The translations under genes and the position numbers were made by a program. A DNA stretch of 46,787 nucleotides from Nitrospira sp. (GTDB taxonomy: Bacteria; Nitrospirota; Nitrospiria; Nitrospirales; Nitrospiraceae): contig JAHBWQ010000007.1 of NCBI GenBank assembly GCA_019636915.1, positions 1 through 46,787 on the forward strand, in the 5' to 3' direction. Of this stretch, positions 30,764 to 39,419 are shown in pieces (position 1 is the first letter of the stretch; each line of letters opens with the position of its first letter). The notes under the pieces are model-generated. The model saw only the letters and a program-made list of their open reading frames with translations. It was not told where the DNA came from and ran no database searches.

Positions 30764-32389
30764 GTGGCTCATTCCGTTTCCTGCATGGGAAATCAATCCC
30801 TCGTCCTTACTGCACGTCACATTTCACGATTTACGATCTGTGCTGTTCTTATGGCCCTTGGTCTCGGCTTCGACGTCAACGTGCTGTCGGCGGCGTCACC
30901 GTCACCGAGTTTTGCCGATCGGGTGATCGAGCATCGGCTCGGCAATGGGTTGACCATACTTATGGTCGAGCGGCATCAGACGCCGGTTGTCTCGATCAAC
31001 ATCACCTTTGCCGTGGGCGGCATCAATGAGCAGGTGGGGCAGACAGGCATCGCTCATCTCTACGAACACATGGCTTTCAAAGGGACACGGATCGTGGGGA
31101 CGACCGACTACGAGAAAGAAAAGCCCATCCTCGATGAGCTGGCCATCGTTGGGACAGAGCTCGATCTGCAGGAACGAGAGATGGCGGCGAAAGGGGCAAC
31201 GGCAACAGCGGACGAACGAGCCGCGGTTGAATCGCTCCAGAAGCGGTTCTTGGCGTTACAGACGCAAGCCGCTCAGTACGTGGTCGGCAATGAGATGGCG
31301 TTGATGTACCAGCGTCACGGTGGTGTCGGACTCAATGCATCAACAGGGAAAGACCTGACGCGGTACATGATCAGCTTGCCCTCCAACCGACTGCCCTTGT
31401 GGGCGGCGATCGAATCGGACCGGATGGCCAATCCTGTCTTACGTGAGTTTTATAAAGAACGCGGCGTTGTCATGGAAGAGCGGCATCTGCGCAACGACGA
31501 CAGTCCGAACGGTCTCTTGTTCGAAACCTTCACGTCGGCTGCCTTCCGTGCCCATGGGTACGGGATTCCGACCATCGGATGGGGGTCTGATATCCTGTCC
31601 TTGACACCGGCTGCCACGGAAGCGTTCTTCAAGACCTATTATGGCCCGAATCGCGCCACGATCGCGTTGGTAGGGGATATCAATCCGAAAGAAGTCATCA
31701 CCTTGATCGAGCAGACGTTCGGGAAGATTCCTGCCGCGCCGCCGACGCCACCTCTGGTGACGGTGGAGCCGGAACAACGAGGTGAACGTCGGGTCGAAGT
31801 GGAGTTTGATGCCGAGCCGGCGATCGTGATCGGCTATCACAAGCCGACCTTGGGCCATCCGGATGACGATGTGTGTGACGTCATTGATGCGGTGCTCAGT
31901 GATGGTCTCACGTCTCGTTTGCATCAGAAATTGGTTCGGGAGAAACGACTGGCCGTCTCAGTCGGGTCCGATGCCAGTCATCCAGGAGTTCGTGCGCCGA
32001 ACCTGTTCGTCATCACGGCGACACCGTTGGCTCCCCATACGACCGCGGAAGTCGAAGCGGCGATTTATGAGGAGGTTGAACGGCTGAAGCAGGAGCCGGT
32101 TTCGGCTCAGGAGCTGGACAAGGTGCTCAATAACTTGGATGCCGATCTCGTGCGGGGCCTCCGGTCAAACAGCGGGTTGGCTTCTCAACTGGCTTTGTAC
32201 CAGGCGCTCGCCGGTCATTGGCGATATATCCTGACGTCACGGGACAAGGTGGCCAAGGTGACGGCTGCTGATGTCCAGCGGGTAGCGGCACAATACTTTA
32301 CCAGGTCGAATCGGACCGTCGCCGTGTTGGTCAAGAAAAGCTCCGGTAAAAGTGTGACGGCCATGTCGATCAATGAGGTGCAGCCATGA
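30764..32389 (+). CDS. M16 zinc peptidase, catalytic member of a pair
   Basis: The GTG at 30764 is preferred because AGGGAGGG ends 5 bases before it; an ATG at 30692 that overlaps the HAD gene is possible. The 541-residue protein has a signal-like segment (ISRFTICAVLMALGLG), then the inverted zinc motif H98-L-Y-E101-H102 in GIAHLYEHMAFKG, and the M16_C half (ATPLAPHTTAEVEAAIYEEVERLKQ). It should be exported and degrade short peptides. The next gene encodes an M16 homologue without the zinc motif, the usual active/inactive pair. About 24 bases just after the start, coding TARHISRFTICA, look like a GTTTCAC-type intergenic repeat, so the signal may be partly repeat-derived. Confidence 0.9.
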   Translation: MAHSVSCMGNQSLVLTARHISRFTICAVLMALGLGFDVNVLSAASPSPSFADRVIEHRLGNGLTILMVERHQTPVVSINITFAVGGINEQVGQTGIAHLYEHMAFKGTRIVGTTDYEKEKPILDELAIVGTELDLQEREMAAKGATATADERAAVESLQKRFLALQTQAAQYVVGNEMALMYQRHGGVGLNASTGKDLTRYMISLPSNRLPLWAAIESDRMANPVLREFYKERGVVMEERHLRNDDSPNGLLFETFTSAAFRAHGYGIPTIGWGSDILSLTPAATEAFFKTYYGPNRATIALVGDINPKEVITLIEQTFGKIPAAPPTPPLVTVEPEQRGERRVEVEFDAEPAIVIGYHKPTLGHPDDDVCDVIDAVLSDGLTSRLHQKLVREKRLAVSVGSDASHPGVRAPNLFVITATPLAPHTTAEVEAAIYEEVERLKQEPVSAQELDKVLNNLDADLVRGLRSNSGLASQLALYQALAGHWRYILTSRDKVAKVTAADVQRVAAQYFTRSNRTVAVLVKKSSGKSVTAMSINEVQP

Positions 32390-32418
32390 GGATGGTGAGG
32401 AGTGAGGGGCGAAGTATG

Positions 32419-33858
32419 AAGGGATATGGAATTGCTGGCCTGTTAGGCCTGGCCATCCTGCTGGCCTCAGCTATGGCGGCGTGTGCGGGGGGGGCAGCAC
32501 TGGGTGATCCCAGAACCATGACGTTCAAGCCAGTGGAGTTTTCGCCGCCGGAACCAGAACGAGTGGTGCTTGAGAATGGCATGGTTGTCTATCTTCTAGC
32601 AGATCATGAGCTGCCGCTTGTATCAGTGACGGCCATGATGCGAACAGGGAGCTGGTTGGATCCGATCGGCAAGGTCGGCTTGGCATCCATGACCGGTGCG
32701 GTTATGCGTACGGGCGGTGGTGGGGGGCTGTCGGCCGAGCAAGTCGATGCGGAGTTGGAGCAATTCGCAGGGGATGTGAGCATCGGAATCGGTCGGCAAT
32801 CAGGGTCGGCGTCGTTGGATGTGTTGAGCAAGGATCTCAATCGCGGGTTGGAGATCTTCGCCGCCCTCGTGCGAAGACCAACGTTCGAGCCGGCTCGTGT
32901 TGAGCTGGCCAAACTACAAGCTATCGAGGGGATTCGCCGAAGGCAGGATAATCCGGGGTCCATCGTCGGTCGAGAATTTGCCAAAGCGCTCTATGGGGCT
33001 GATCATCCCAGTGCGCGAGAAAGTTCGATGGAATCGATCACACGGATTACACGGGAGGATCTCATCAAGTTCCATCGTGAGACGGTCCACCCCAATGGCA
33101 TGTTCATCGGAGTGACGGGTGACTTCAAGCGGGATGACCTGCTGGCGGCGCTTCGCCGGGTGTTCGGCGATTGGCAACAAGGAAGCGTTCCGGAGTTACG
33201 CATTCCCGATGTCGCGGAAGTTGATAGCGCTCAACCGGTTGTGCGGTTTGTGAATAAGGATACCTCGCAGACGCATCTTCGGGTTGGCCATCTGTCGATT
33301 AAAGAGCAGGATCCCGATTATGTTCCCTTGGCGATCGCCAACGACATTTTGGGAGGCAGTTCGTTTCGCAGTCGACTGTTCAACGATGTGCGAACCAAGC
33401 GGGGGTTGGCCTACTCCGTCGGGAGTCGACTCAATACCGGTACGCATGACCAAGGGGTCTGGCTGATGCGAGCGGAAACGAAGCTGACCTCCACGAAGGA
33501 AGTGATCGAGCGCTTTGTGGCGAATATCGAACGGATGCGTGCAGAGCCGGTGACCGATACTGAACTGGCTGAAGCCAAGGAAGCTTATGTGAACTCGTTC
33601 GTGTTTTCCTTTGCCAGCCCTTCGGCGATTGTCAGTCGGTTGATCGAGTTGGAGTATGACGGATTGCCGAAGGACTTTCTGCAGCAGCTTCGTGCCAAGG
33701 TCGTGGCACTGACCAAGGAAGAGGTCCAGGCTGCGGCCAAAAGACATTTGCATCCGGAACGTTTGAAGATTATCGCAGTTGGGTCTGGTGAGGCCTTACC
33801 GAAAGCCTTGGCGACGTTTGGAGAGGTCAAAGAAATTGCACTCAACCCGGAAGGATGA
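32419..33858 (+). CDS. M16 peptidase homologue lacking the HxxEH motif
   Basis: The ATG at 32419, with GAGGGG upstream, gives 479 residues; the ATG at 32386 that overlaps the stop of the partner gene is less likely. The start MKGYGIAGLLGLAILLASAMAAC looks like a lipoprotein signal (Cys at 23). The position of the zinc motif reads GLASMTGAVMRTGG, with no His or Glu, so it is non-catalytic. R and Y residues near the C-terminus (DVRTKRGLAYSVGS), which close the substrate groove in M16 pairs, are kept. It should form a dimer with the upstream catalytic member at the periplasmic membrane surface. Confidence 0.88.
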   Translation, partial: KGYGIAGLLGLAILLASAMAACAGGAALGDPRTMTFKPVEFSPPEPERVVLENGMVVYLLADHELPLVSVTAMMRTGSWLDPIGKVGLASMTGAVMRTGGGGGLSAEQVDAELEQFAGDVSIGIGRQSGSASLDVLSKDLNRGLEIFAALVRRPTFEPARVELAKLQAIEGIRRRQDNPGSIVGREFAKALYGADHPSARESSMESITRITREDLIKFHRETVHPNGMFIGVTGDFKRDDLLAALRRVFGDWQQGSVPELRIPDVAEVDSAQPVVRFVNKDTSQTHLRVGHLSIKEQDPDYVPLAIANDILGGSSFRSRLFNDVRTKRGLAYSVGSRLNTGTHDQGVWLMRAETKLTSTKEVIERFVANIERMRAEPVTDTELAEAKEAYVNSFVFSFASPSAIVSRLIELEYDGLPKDFLQQLRAKVVALTKEEVQAAAKRHLHPERLKIIAVGSGEALPKALATFGEVKEIALNPEG

Positions 33859-33925
33859 AGGGGTGGAGCGCCTCGCTACGGTACATAGGATGAAGAGAAT
33901 AGAACATACTGCTCAGGGTTGATTC

Positions 33926-34768
33926 ATGCCGCTCGAAGACGAATTTTGCGACATTCTTAAGAAAGCACGGATCGGACAAGGGTTGTCCGTTGGTGACGTG
34001 GCTCGAATGACTGGGTTGCCGGGCGGCGATATTACGGCGTTGGAACGAGGTGATCAGCCACGTGATCGTGCAGAAGTACAGGCCCTGGCTAGGGGGCTGG
34101 GACTGCGTGCGAAGCCGCTGGAACAGATTGCGATCGACAAGTGGGAGCCGGTGGCCCAACGGATGCCGCCCTGGGTGGAGATGGTACAGGGTTCCATCAA
34201 CGGGTATGGTGTGCAAGGATACATCTTGCACGATGAGGGAGAAGCGCTGCTGGTGGATACGGCGTATAACGCCCCGGCGATGTTGGATCAGCTTCGCCGT
34301 CGTGGGTTGCGGCTCCTCGGTATTTGTTTGACCCATGGCCATACGGATCATGCGGATGGGATTGAGCAGATCCTCCGCCCTCACGAAGTTCCTGTGTATC
34401 TTGGACCGGAAGATGTGGAACTCCTCAGTTGGCGACCACGGCGGGAGTTGCTGGTGGTCCCAGATAACGATCTCATGATCAGGTTCGGCCGTCGCACGCT
34501 CCGATGTATGACGACGCCTGGACATACGCCTGGAGGTATCTGTTACTGTGCGGATGATGTACAGGTGCCGGTCTGTTTTGTGGGAGATACCCTCTTTGCT
34601 GGATCGATCGGTCGATCCAATCCCAAAGACCTGTACTCGCCCCACCTCCATTCCGTGCGCGATCGAGTGCTGACGCTCTCGCCGGACTATCGTCTTCTCC
34701 CGGGACATGGACCTGCCACCACCGTTGAGGAAGAGCTCGATCACAATCCGTTTGCTGCGCTTCCATAA
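33926..34768 (+). CDS. XRE helix-turn-helix / metallo-beta-lactamase-fold fusion
   Basis: A 280-residue cytosolic protein. Residues 5-62 form an XRE-type HTH (ILKKARIGQGLSVGDVARMTGL...ITALERGDQ), followed by a metallo-beta-lactamase hydrolase. The zinc ligands are H137, H139, D141 and H142 in THGHTDHADG, H200 in TPGHTPGG, D221 in VGDTLF and H261 in PGHGP, a glyoxalase II-type set. The hydrolase part should therefore bind two metals. A DNA-binding head on a glyoxalase II-like domain is unusual; it could regulate genes in response to its substrate, or the HTH could serve another role. The next gene, a site-2 protease, starts 11 bases after it. Confidence 0.88.
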   Translation: MPLEDEFCDILKKARIGQGLSVGDVARMTGLPGGDITALERGDQPRDRAEVQALARGLGLRAKPLEQIAIDKWEPVAQRMPPWVEMVQGSINGYGVQGYILHDEGEALLVDTAYNAPAMLDQLRRRGLRLLGICLTHGHTDHADGIEQILRPHEVPVYLGPEDVELLSWRPRRELLVVPDNDLMIRFGRRTLRCMTTPGHTPGGICYCADDVQVPVCFVGDTLFAGSIGRSNPKDLYSPHLHSVRDRVLTLSPDYRLLPGHGPATTVEEELDHNPFAALP

Positions 34769-34779
34769 GGCGAGCTGAT

Positions 34780-35766
34780 ATGGATGGTTTGGGGCGAGAG
34801 GAACATCGAGATCTCGCGGACAGGAATGCCCTTGATATCAGGGAAGAAACGACTTCGCCGGTCATCGAGGTTGCAGATACCGATGAGATCGAGCCGTCGT
34901 TTTTCTCGAAATGGACGTTGCCGATCATCCTCTTTCTGCTGACGGTGTTTACGACGCTCTGGGCCGGAGCCTACCAAACCTACAATGGCCCAGCGCGCGG
35001 CCCGTTGAATTTCCTCCTGGCCTCGCCGGAGACACTCTGGCAGGGGATCCCATTTGCTGGTTCGTTGCTTTTTATTCTCACGACCCATGAATTGGGGCAC
35101 TACGTTCTATCGAAAATTCATCGCGTCCCTGCGTCCTTACCGTTGTTCATCCCGGGCCTTCCTCATTTTATTGGGACCTTCGGCGCCATTATTCGCATGC
35201 GGGGACCGATCCTGAGTCGTCGTGCCTTGTTCGACATCGGTGTCGCAGGTCCCCTGGCAGGGTTTGTGGTGGCCGTCGTTGCCCTGATCGTCGGGCTGAA
35301 CCTATCGACCGTGGTAGATCGAACCACCACGTTGGGATTGCAGTTGGGCGAGCCCCTGCTGCTGCAGTTTCTCTCATGGGTGGTGATTGGGCCTCTTCCG
35401 CCGGAAGCCGATGTGGTGCTCCATCCAATCGGTTTTGCCGCCTGGTTCGGGCTCTTTGTGACTTCTCTTAATCTCCTTCCGATCGGTCAGCTCGACGGCG
35501 GTCATGTGGCGTATGCGCTGTGGGGGAGACGACAACGGACCATGGCGCTCGCCTTTCTCCCGGTCCTGTTGGCGTTGGGATTTTTTGGCTGGCCTGGGTG
35601 GTTCCTGTGGGCCTTTATGGCGGGATTGTGGGGCCTCGGCCATCCTCCAGTTCTAGACCCTCAGGTGCCACTAGGTCGCAACCGGATGCTTGTCGGTTGG
35701 ATTGCCTTAGTAGTGTTTGTCGTCACCTTTGTGCCGGTGCCATTCTCCTTTCACCAACCAGTTTGA
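34780..35766 (+). CDS. Site-2 protease family (M50) intramembrane zinc protease
   Basis: A 328-residue membrane protein. About 45 polar, acidic residues precede the first helix (TLPIILFLLTVFTTLWAG). The zinc motif is H103-E104-LG-H107 in LTTHELGHYVLSK, and the third ligand lies in NLLPIGQLDGGHVAYALWG, the LDG motif of site-2 proteases. About six membrane helices are predicted. No PDZ domain is present, so it belongs to the short, non-RseP group. It would cut membrane-anchored regulators within the bilayer; the target is unknown. The next gene also encodes an HExxH membrane protein. Confidence 0.9.
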   Translation: MDGLGREEHRDLADRNALDIREETTSPVIEVADTDEIEPSFFSKWTLPIILFLLTVFTTLWAGAYQTYNGPARGPLNFLLASPETLWQGIPFAGSLLFILTTHELGHYVLSKIHRVPASLPLFIPGLPHFIGTFGAIIRMRGPILSRRALFDIGVAGPLAGFVVAVVALIVGLNLSTVVDRTTTLGLQLGEPLLLQFLSWVVIGPLPPEADVVLHPIGFAAWFGLFVTSLNLLPIGQLDGGHVAYALWGRRQRTMALAFLPVLLALGFFGWPGWFLWAFMAGLWGLGHPPVLDPQVPLGRNRMLVGWIALVVFVVTFVPVPFSFHQPV

Positions 35767-35842
35767 TACATCCTTCTTTGTATGTCTGCAGCACTCTTCG
35801 GATTTCCTTGTCCGATTTTATATCCGACCCTAAAGTGGAGAA

Positions 35843-36595
35843 ATGATTGGGGCGGGTCCACCGGCAACACACTGTCCTAAATGCCAGGCAGAAAGGGTTG
35901 ATAGCGCAAAGGAATGTGTCCAATGTGGAATCATCTTTGCCAAATATCGACCGAGGCTGTCGAGGGCATCTCGCGCGTCCTCTTCATCGCTGTTTGCGCC
36001 CTCTCCGTGGCTGCTGACGGTCAAACAACGGCTGATTGAATCGGACACCACGACGGATTCGATGACGCTCTGCGGTCGCGCTGTGGTGTTTGTAGCGATG
36101 ATTTGGTGGGGATGCACGTTCATCACGACTCCACTCGAAACCAATTATACTGTCGAGTCGTTTCTTCACTTGATCAATCTGCCATTTCATGAAGCCGGAC
36201 ACGTGATCTTCATTCCCTTTGGTCGCTTCATGACGATTCTCGGCGGAACCCTTGGTCAGATTCTCATGCCGATGATCTGTCTCGTGACATTCTTGGTAAA
36301 AACTCGTGACCCTTTCGGGGCTGCGGTGGCTCTGTGGTGGACGGCAGAGAGTCTGATGGACATCGCGCCCTACATCAACGATGCCAGAGTACTTGATCTC
36401 ATGCTCATCGGCGGTGTGACGGGCAAAGAAACCGACGGACATGACTGGAACAACATCCTGACGATGCTGGGCTTGTTGGAATGGGATCATCGGTTGGCCC
36501 ACCTCACGTACAATATCGGCATCGTCATGATGCTCGCCTCTTTTCTTTGGGGAGGCGCTCTCGTGCTGCGCCACTATCGCCGACTTTGGGAATAA
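35843..36595 (+). CDS. Zinc-ribbon membrane protein with HEAGH (M50-like)
   Basis: A 250-residue protein. A short zinc ribbon is formed by C11-x2-C14 and C25-x2-C28, followed by a basic Ser-rich linker and five or so membrane helices from 78 on. H116-E117-A-G-H120 in INLPFHEAGHVIFIPFG sits in a helix in the same style as an M50 zinc site. A possible third ligand is D or H in the DGHDW segment near 195. It follows a site-2 protease after 76 bases, on the same strand, so both may act in one process. Whether it is an active peptidase is not proven; it may be related to DUF-type M50 proteins. Confidence 0.7.
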   Translation: MIGAGPPATHCPKCQAERVDSAKECVQCGIIFAKYRPRLSRASRASSSSLFAPSPWLLTVKQRLIESDTTTDSMTLCGRAVVFVAMIWWGCTFITTPLETNYTVESFLHLINLPFHEAGHVIFIPFGRFMTILGGTLGQILMPMICLVTFLVKTRDPFGAAVALWWTAESLMDIAPYINDARVLDLMLIGGVTGKETDGHDWNNILTMLGLLEWDHRLAHLTYNIGIVMMLASFLWGGALVLRHYRRLWE

Positions 36596-36644
36596 CGACC
36601 CCCTCTTCCCGCACAAGCGCTCAGCAGAGTCGCAAACAATAAAC

Positions 36645-37703
36645 CTAGTGGCTTGTAACAGGCAATTGTGTACTGATGCGCCGAGACGGATCACAGTATT
36701 TCCACTTCACGATCTTCGGGGCCTTATTGTAGTGACGGATGTACCGCATGAGCTTCTTGTCGAGATCGTTCACTGACGTGAAGACGCCTCGCGCGATAAC
36801 ATCGCGCTCAATCTTGGCGAACCAGAGCTCGACCTGGTTCAGCCATGACGAGTACGTGGGCGTGAAATGCAGATGCACCTGGGAGTGGGTCTGCAGAAAC
36901 TCAGTGACCCGTTTGGTCTTGTGTGCCGAGAGGTTGTCCGCAATCACATGAATCGCTTTGCCCGTGGGCTGGTTGGCCATGAGGTCGGTCAGGAACGCGA
37001 CGAATTGCTCAGAGGTATGTCGTGCGGCCGTCTTGCCCAGCACCTCGCCGGTCTGGGTATTCAACGCGGCGTACAGCGAGAGGGTGCCGTGCCGGTCATA
37101 TTCGAAGCCATGCCGTTCCGCCCGTCCCGGCGACAATGGCAACACCGGATCCTTGCGGTCGAGGGCTTGGATGGCAGTTTTCTCATCCACGCAAAACACG
37201 GCCGCATGCTGCGGGGGGTTCAGATAGAGGCCGATGATGTCCGCAGCCTTGCGCTCGAACTCCGGGTCATTGGACGCCATATAGCGCTCCAGCCGATGGG
37301 GTTTGATCCCATGCTTGGCCCAGACTCGCGCGACCCTCATATGGCTCACCCCCAGCTGGGTCGCCAGCTTGCGGGTGCTCCAGTGTGTCGAGCCGTCGGC
37401 TGGCGCCCGTCGTGTGGCCTTTAGGATGCGGGCTTCCGTCTGAGGGGTGTGTGGCAGGGGGGCTTGCCCGCGATGCCGACTGTACAACCCCGCCAATCGT
37501 TCCGCGGTAAACCGCTGGCGCCAGTTCGCGACAAAGCCGCGGCTACACCCCACGGCCTGGCACACGGTCTCCCATGTCGCTCCCTTTGCCAGGAGCAGAA
37601 TGACGCGGGCGCGCCGAGCGGTTTCGGCTCGCCCAGTCCGGCTTCTCGCTTGTCGGGTGAGTTCCATTCGTTCCCGTTTCGTCAGGACAATCGTGTTGTT
37701 CAT
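36645..37703 (-). CDS. IS630-family transposase
   Basis: A 352-residue transposase with the ATG at 37703 (a GTG two codons earlier is possible). The N-terminal half is an HTH_23/HTH_33 type DNA-binding region (ARVILLLAKGATWETVCQAVGCSRGFVANWRQRF). The DDE catalytic core has CVDEKTAIQ (first Asp), VIADNLSAHKTK (second Asp) and SSWLNQVELWFAKIER (Glu). The reading frame is intact. Its stop codon TAG is completed by the duplicated target TA and the flanking base at 36645, outside the element. It would catalyse cut-and-paste movement at TA sites. Confidence 0.95.
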   Translation of the reverse strand: MNNTIVLTKRERMELTRQARSRTGRAETARRARVILLLAKGATWETVCQAVGCSRGFVANWRQRFTAERLAGLYSRHRGQAPLPHTPQTEARILKATRRAPADGSTHWSTRKLATQLGVSHMRVARVWAKHGIKPHRLERYMASNDPEFERKAADIIGLYLNPPQHAAVFCVDEKTAIQALDRKDPVLPLSPGRAERHGFEYDRHGTLSLYAALNTQTGEVLGKTAARHTSEQFVAFLTDLMANQPTGKAIHVIADNLSAHKTKRVTEFLQTHSQVHLHFTPTYSSWLNQVELWFAKIERDVIARGVFTSVNDLDKKLMRYIRHYNKAPKIVKWKYCDPSRRISTQLPVTSH

Positions 37704-37742
37704 GAACACGAGTATAGTCTATAAATAGGTGTTACAGTCCAC
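36648..37742 (-). mobile_element. IS630-type insertion sequence, 1095 bp
   Basis: The ends are imperfect terminal inverted repeats: GTGGCTTGTAACA at 36648-36660 and GTGGACTGTAACA (reverse strand) ending at 37742, 11 of 13 identical. Both ends are flanked by TA (36646-36647 and 37743-37744) inside CTAG, the usual IS630 target, with TA duplicated. Removing the element and one TA rebuilds CCTAGG in an intergenic spacer, so no gene was broken. The insertion separates the zinc-ribbon membrane protein gene from the porin gene. Confidence 0.92.
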
Positions 37743-37885
37743 TAGGTACTTCACACTTCCAAAACACCGATCCATACGGTAGGGTAACCAGATTTAAAAC
37801 TTTTCCGAGAGATTCTGCGTGATGCATCCCCAATGATTCTCGTGCCATGAGATATTTGTTCAACAGAGAGAAGTAAGGTGACAGA

Positions 37886-39364
37886 GTGAGGCGATGGAGT
37901 GTATTTGCAGGCATCCTCATCGGGTGCCTTCCGGCTTTGGCTTTCGCACAAACCGGGTACGACTCAGATCATCGATCGCAAGTATCTGAGGATCAGTCGA
38001 AAGTGCTTGCCGACCGTGAGAAATCGTCCAAGAGTTTTCTAGGACGATTTGGGAGAGCCTATCTCGAAGGGCTCAATGGGACAGGTGCATCACAGTCAGT
38101 TGGCCCCGAACCGATGCGCCGGCTGCCGCCTGCACCGTTTGCCTCCCCACCGTTTCCTATGTCCGAACATGTCGGCCCAGCAATTGGTATTCCAGACTCG
38201 ACTCCCAACAATTTGCCGCTGATGAACGCATTATCAGATACGGATATCGGACAGGTACTCAGAGGGTCGAGGGTGAATATCTATGGATGGATTGTCCCAT
38301 CGTTCAATGTCAGCACTTCTCGCAATACAAACATCCCGTTAACCTACCCGATTGTTCCAAATAGTGCTCAACTCTCCCAAGCGGTGTTTATCGTTGAGCG
38401 CGGTCTTGACACGTCGCAAACGAGCCATGTCGATTGGGGATTTCGCGTCACCCATTTATACGGAACGGATTATCGCTATACCGCGGCCAAAGGTGTGCTC
38501 GGACATCAGTTGCTCGACCGCAATCAGCTTTACGCCTATGATCCGATGGAGTTTTATGGACAAGCATACTTCCCCGGAGTTGCAGAGGGAATAGTTGTGA
38601 AAATCGGTCGGTTTATGTCGCCGGCCGACATCGAAGCTCAGTTAGCACCGAACAACTACCTTGTTACCCATTCGGTCATGTTCACCTATGATCCATTTAC
38701 CTTCATGGGTATTCTGGCAACGATCAGGCTCAATTCTCAGTGGACGGTTGATGTTGGTGTCCACGGAGGAAACGATATGGCCGTGTGGTCCAACTCGGCC
38801 CAACCGAACGGCCATTTTATGGTCAAGTGGCTTTCCCAGGATAACAAGGACACCATCTGGCTTGGCGCGAATTCAGTGGGAAGAGGGAAGTACACGAATG
38901 GACACGACAATCTGCAACACATGGTCGGCGTATGGTCGCATCGCTTCAATGACACGTTCCATATGATGTCGGAAGCGTATTATGCCTACCAATTTGATGC
39001 CGCTAAGGGAGGGACGTGCATCTTTGGCCCCACGAAGTCGTTCGCGCCAGGTGGAGGCTGCGGCCCAACGATCCCCGGTCTCTCTGACTCCATCGGTGCC
39101 GTGAACTATTTCCAGATTAAAGTTTCCTCCAAGGATTATTTGACGGTTCGTAACGATGTGCTCGCTGATCTGAAGGGGCAACGGAGCGGTTTCAAGACGG
39201 TCTATTCAAGTCATACGGTAGGCTGGTCTCATTGGCTATCCAATGAACTCATTGTGAGACCGGAAATACGTTATGACCATGGGTGGAGTTCAGCAACGCC
39301 TTACGATAACGGTACCAGCAAAGATCAGTTTGCATTTCTCACTGACATTATCATCAAGTACTAA
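37886..39364 (+). CDS. Outer-membrane beta-barrel porin (OmpL-like)
   Basis: A 492-residue protein. The GTG at 37886 has AAGGTG 6 bases upstream. The signal peptide is MRRWSVFAGILIGCLPALAFAQ. After a 75-residue polar, Pro-rich segment the rest reads as amphipathic beta strands with aromatic girdles (for example INIYGWIVPSFNVST, VDWGFRVTHLYGTDYRYT, GVWSHRFNDTFHMMSEAYYAYQF) and ends with a terminal strand FLTDIIIKY, as expected for an outer-membrane barrel. The layout, with VKIGRFMSPADIE and YDPFTFMGI segments, resembles the BBP2/OmpL porin family. Solute unknown. The IS630 copy ends 143 bases before the start and may affect its promoter. Confidence 0.85.
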   Translation: MRRWSVFAGILIGCLPALAFAQTGYDSDHRSQVSEDQSKVLADREKSSKSFLGRFGRAYLEGLNGTGASQSVGPEPMRRLPPAPFASPPFPMSEHVGPAIGIPDSTPNNLPLMNALSDTDIGQVLRGSRVNIYGWIVPSFNVSTSRNTNIPLTYPIVPNSAQLSQAVFIVERGLDTSQTSHVDWGFRVTHLYGTDYRYTAAKGVLGHQLLDRNQLYAYDPMEFYGQAYFPGVAEGIVVKIGRFMSPADIEAQLAPNNYLVTHSVMFTYDPFTFMGILATIRLNSQWTVDVGVHGGNDMAVWSNSAQPNGHFMVKWLSQDNKDTIWLGANSVGRGKYTNGHDNLQHMVGVWSHRFNDTFHMMSEAYYAYQFDAAKGGTCIFGPTKSFAPGGGCGPTIPGLSDSIGAVNYFQIKVSSKDYLTVRNDVLADLKGQRSGFKTVYSSHTVGWSHWLSNELIVRPEIRYDHGWSSATPYDNGTSKDQFAFLTDIIIKY

Positions 39365-39419
39365 GCACGAACGGTATGTTTGAGCGAGTGATGACAGTAT
39401 CGCTACCTACGGCTTGGGC

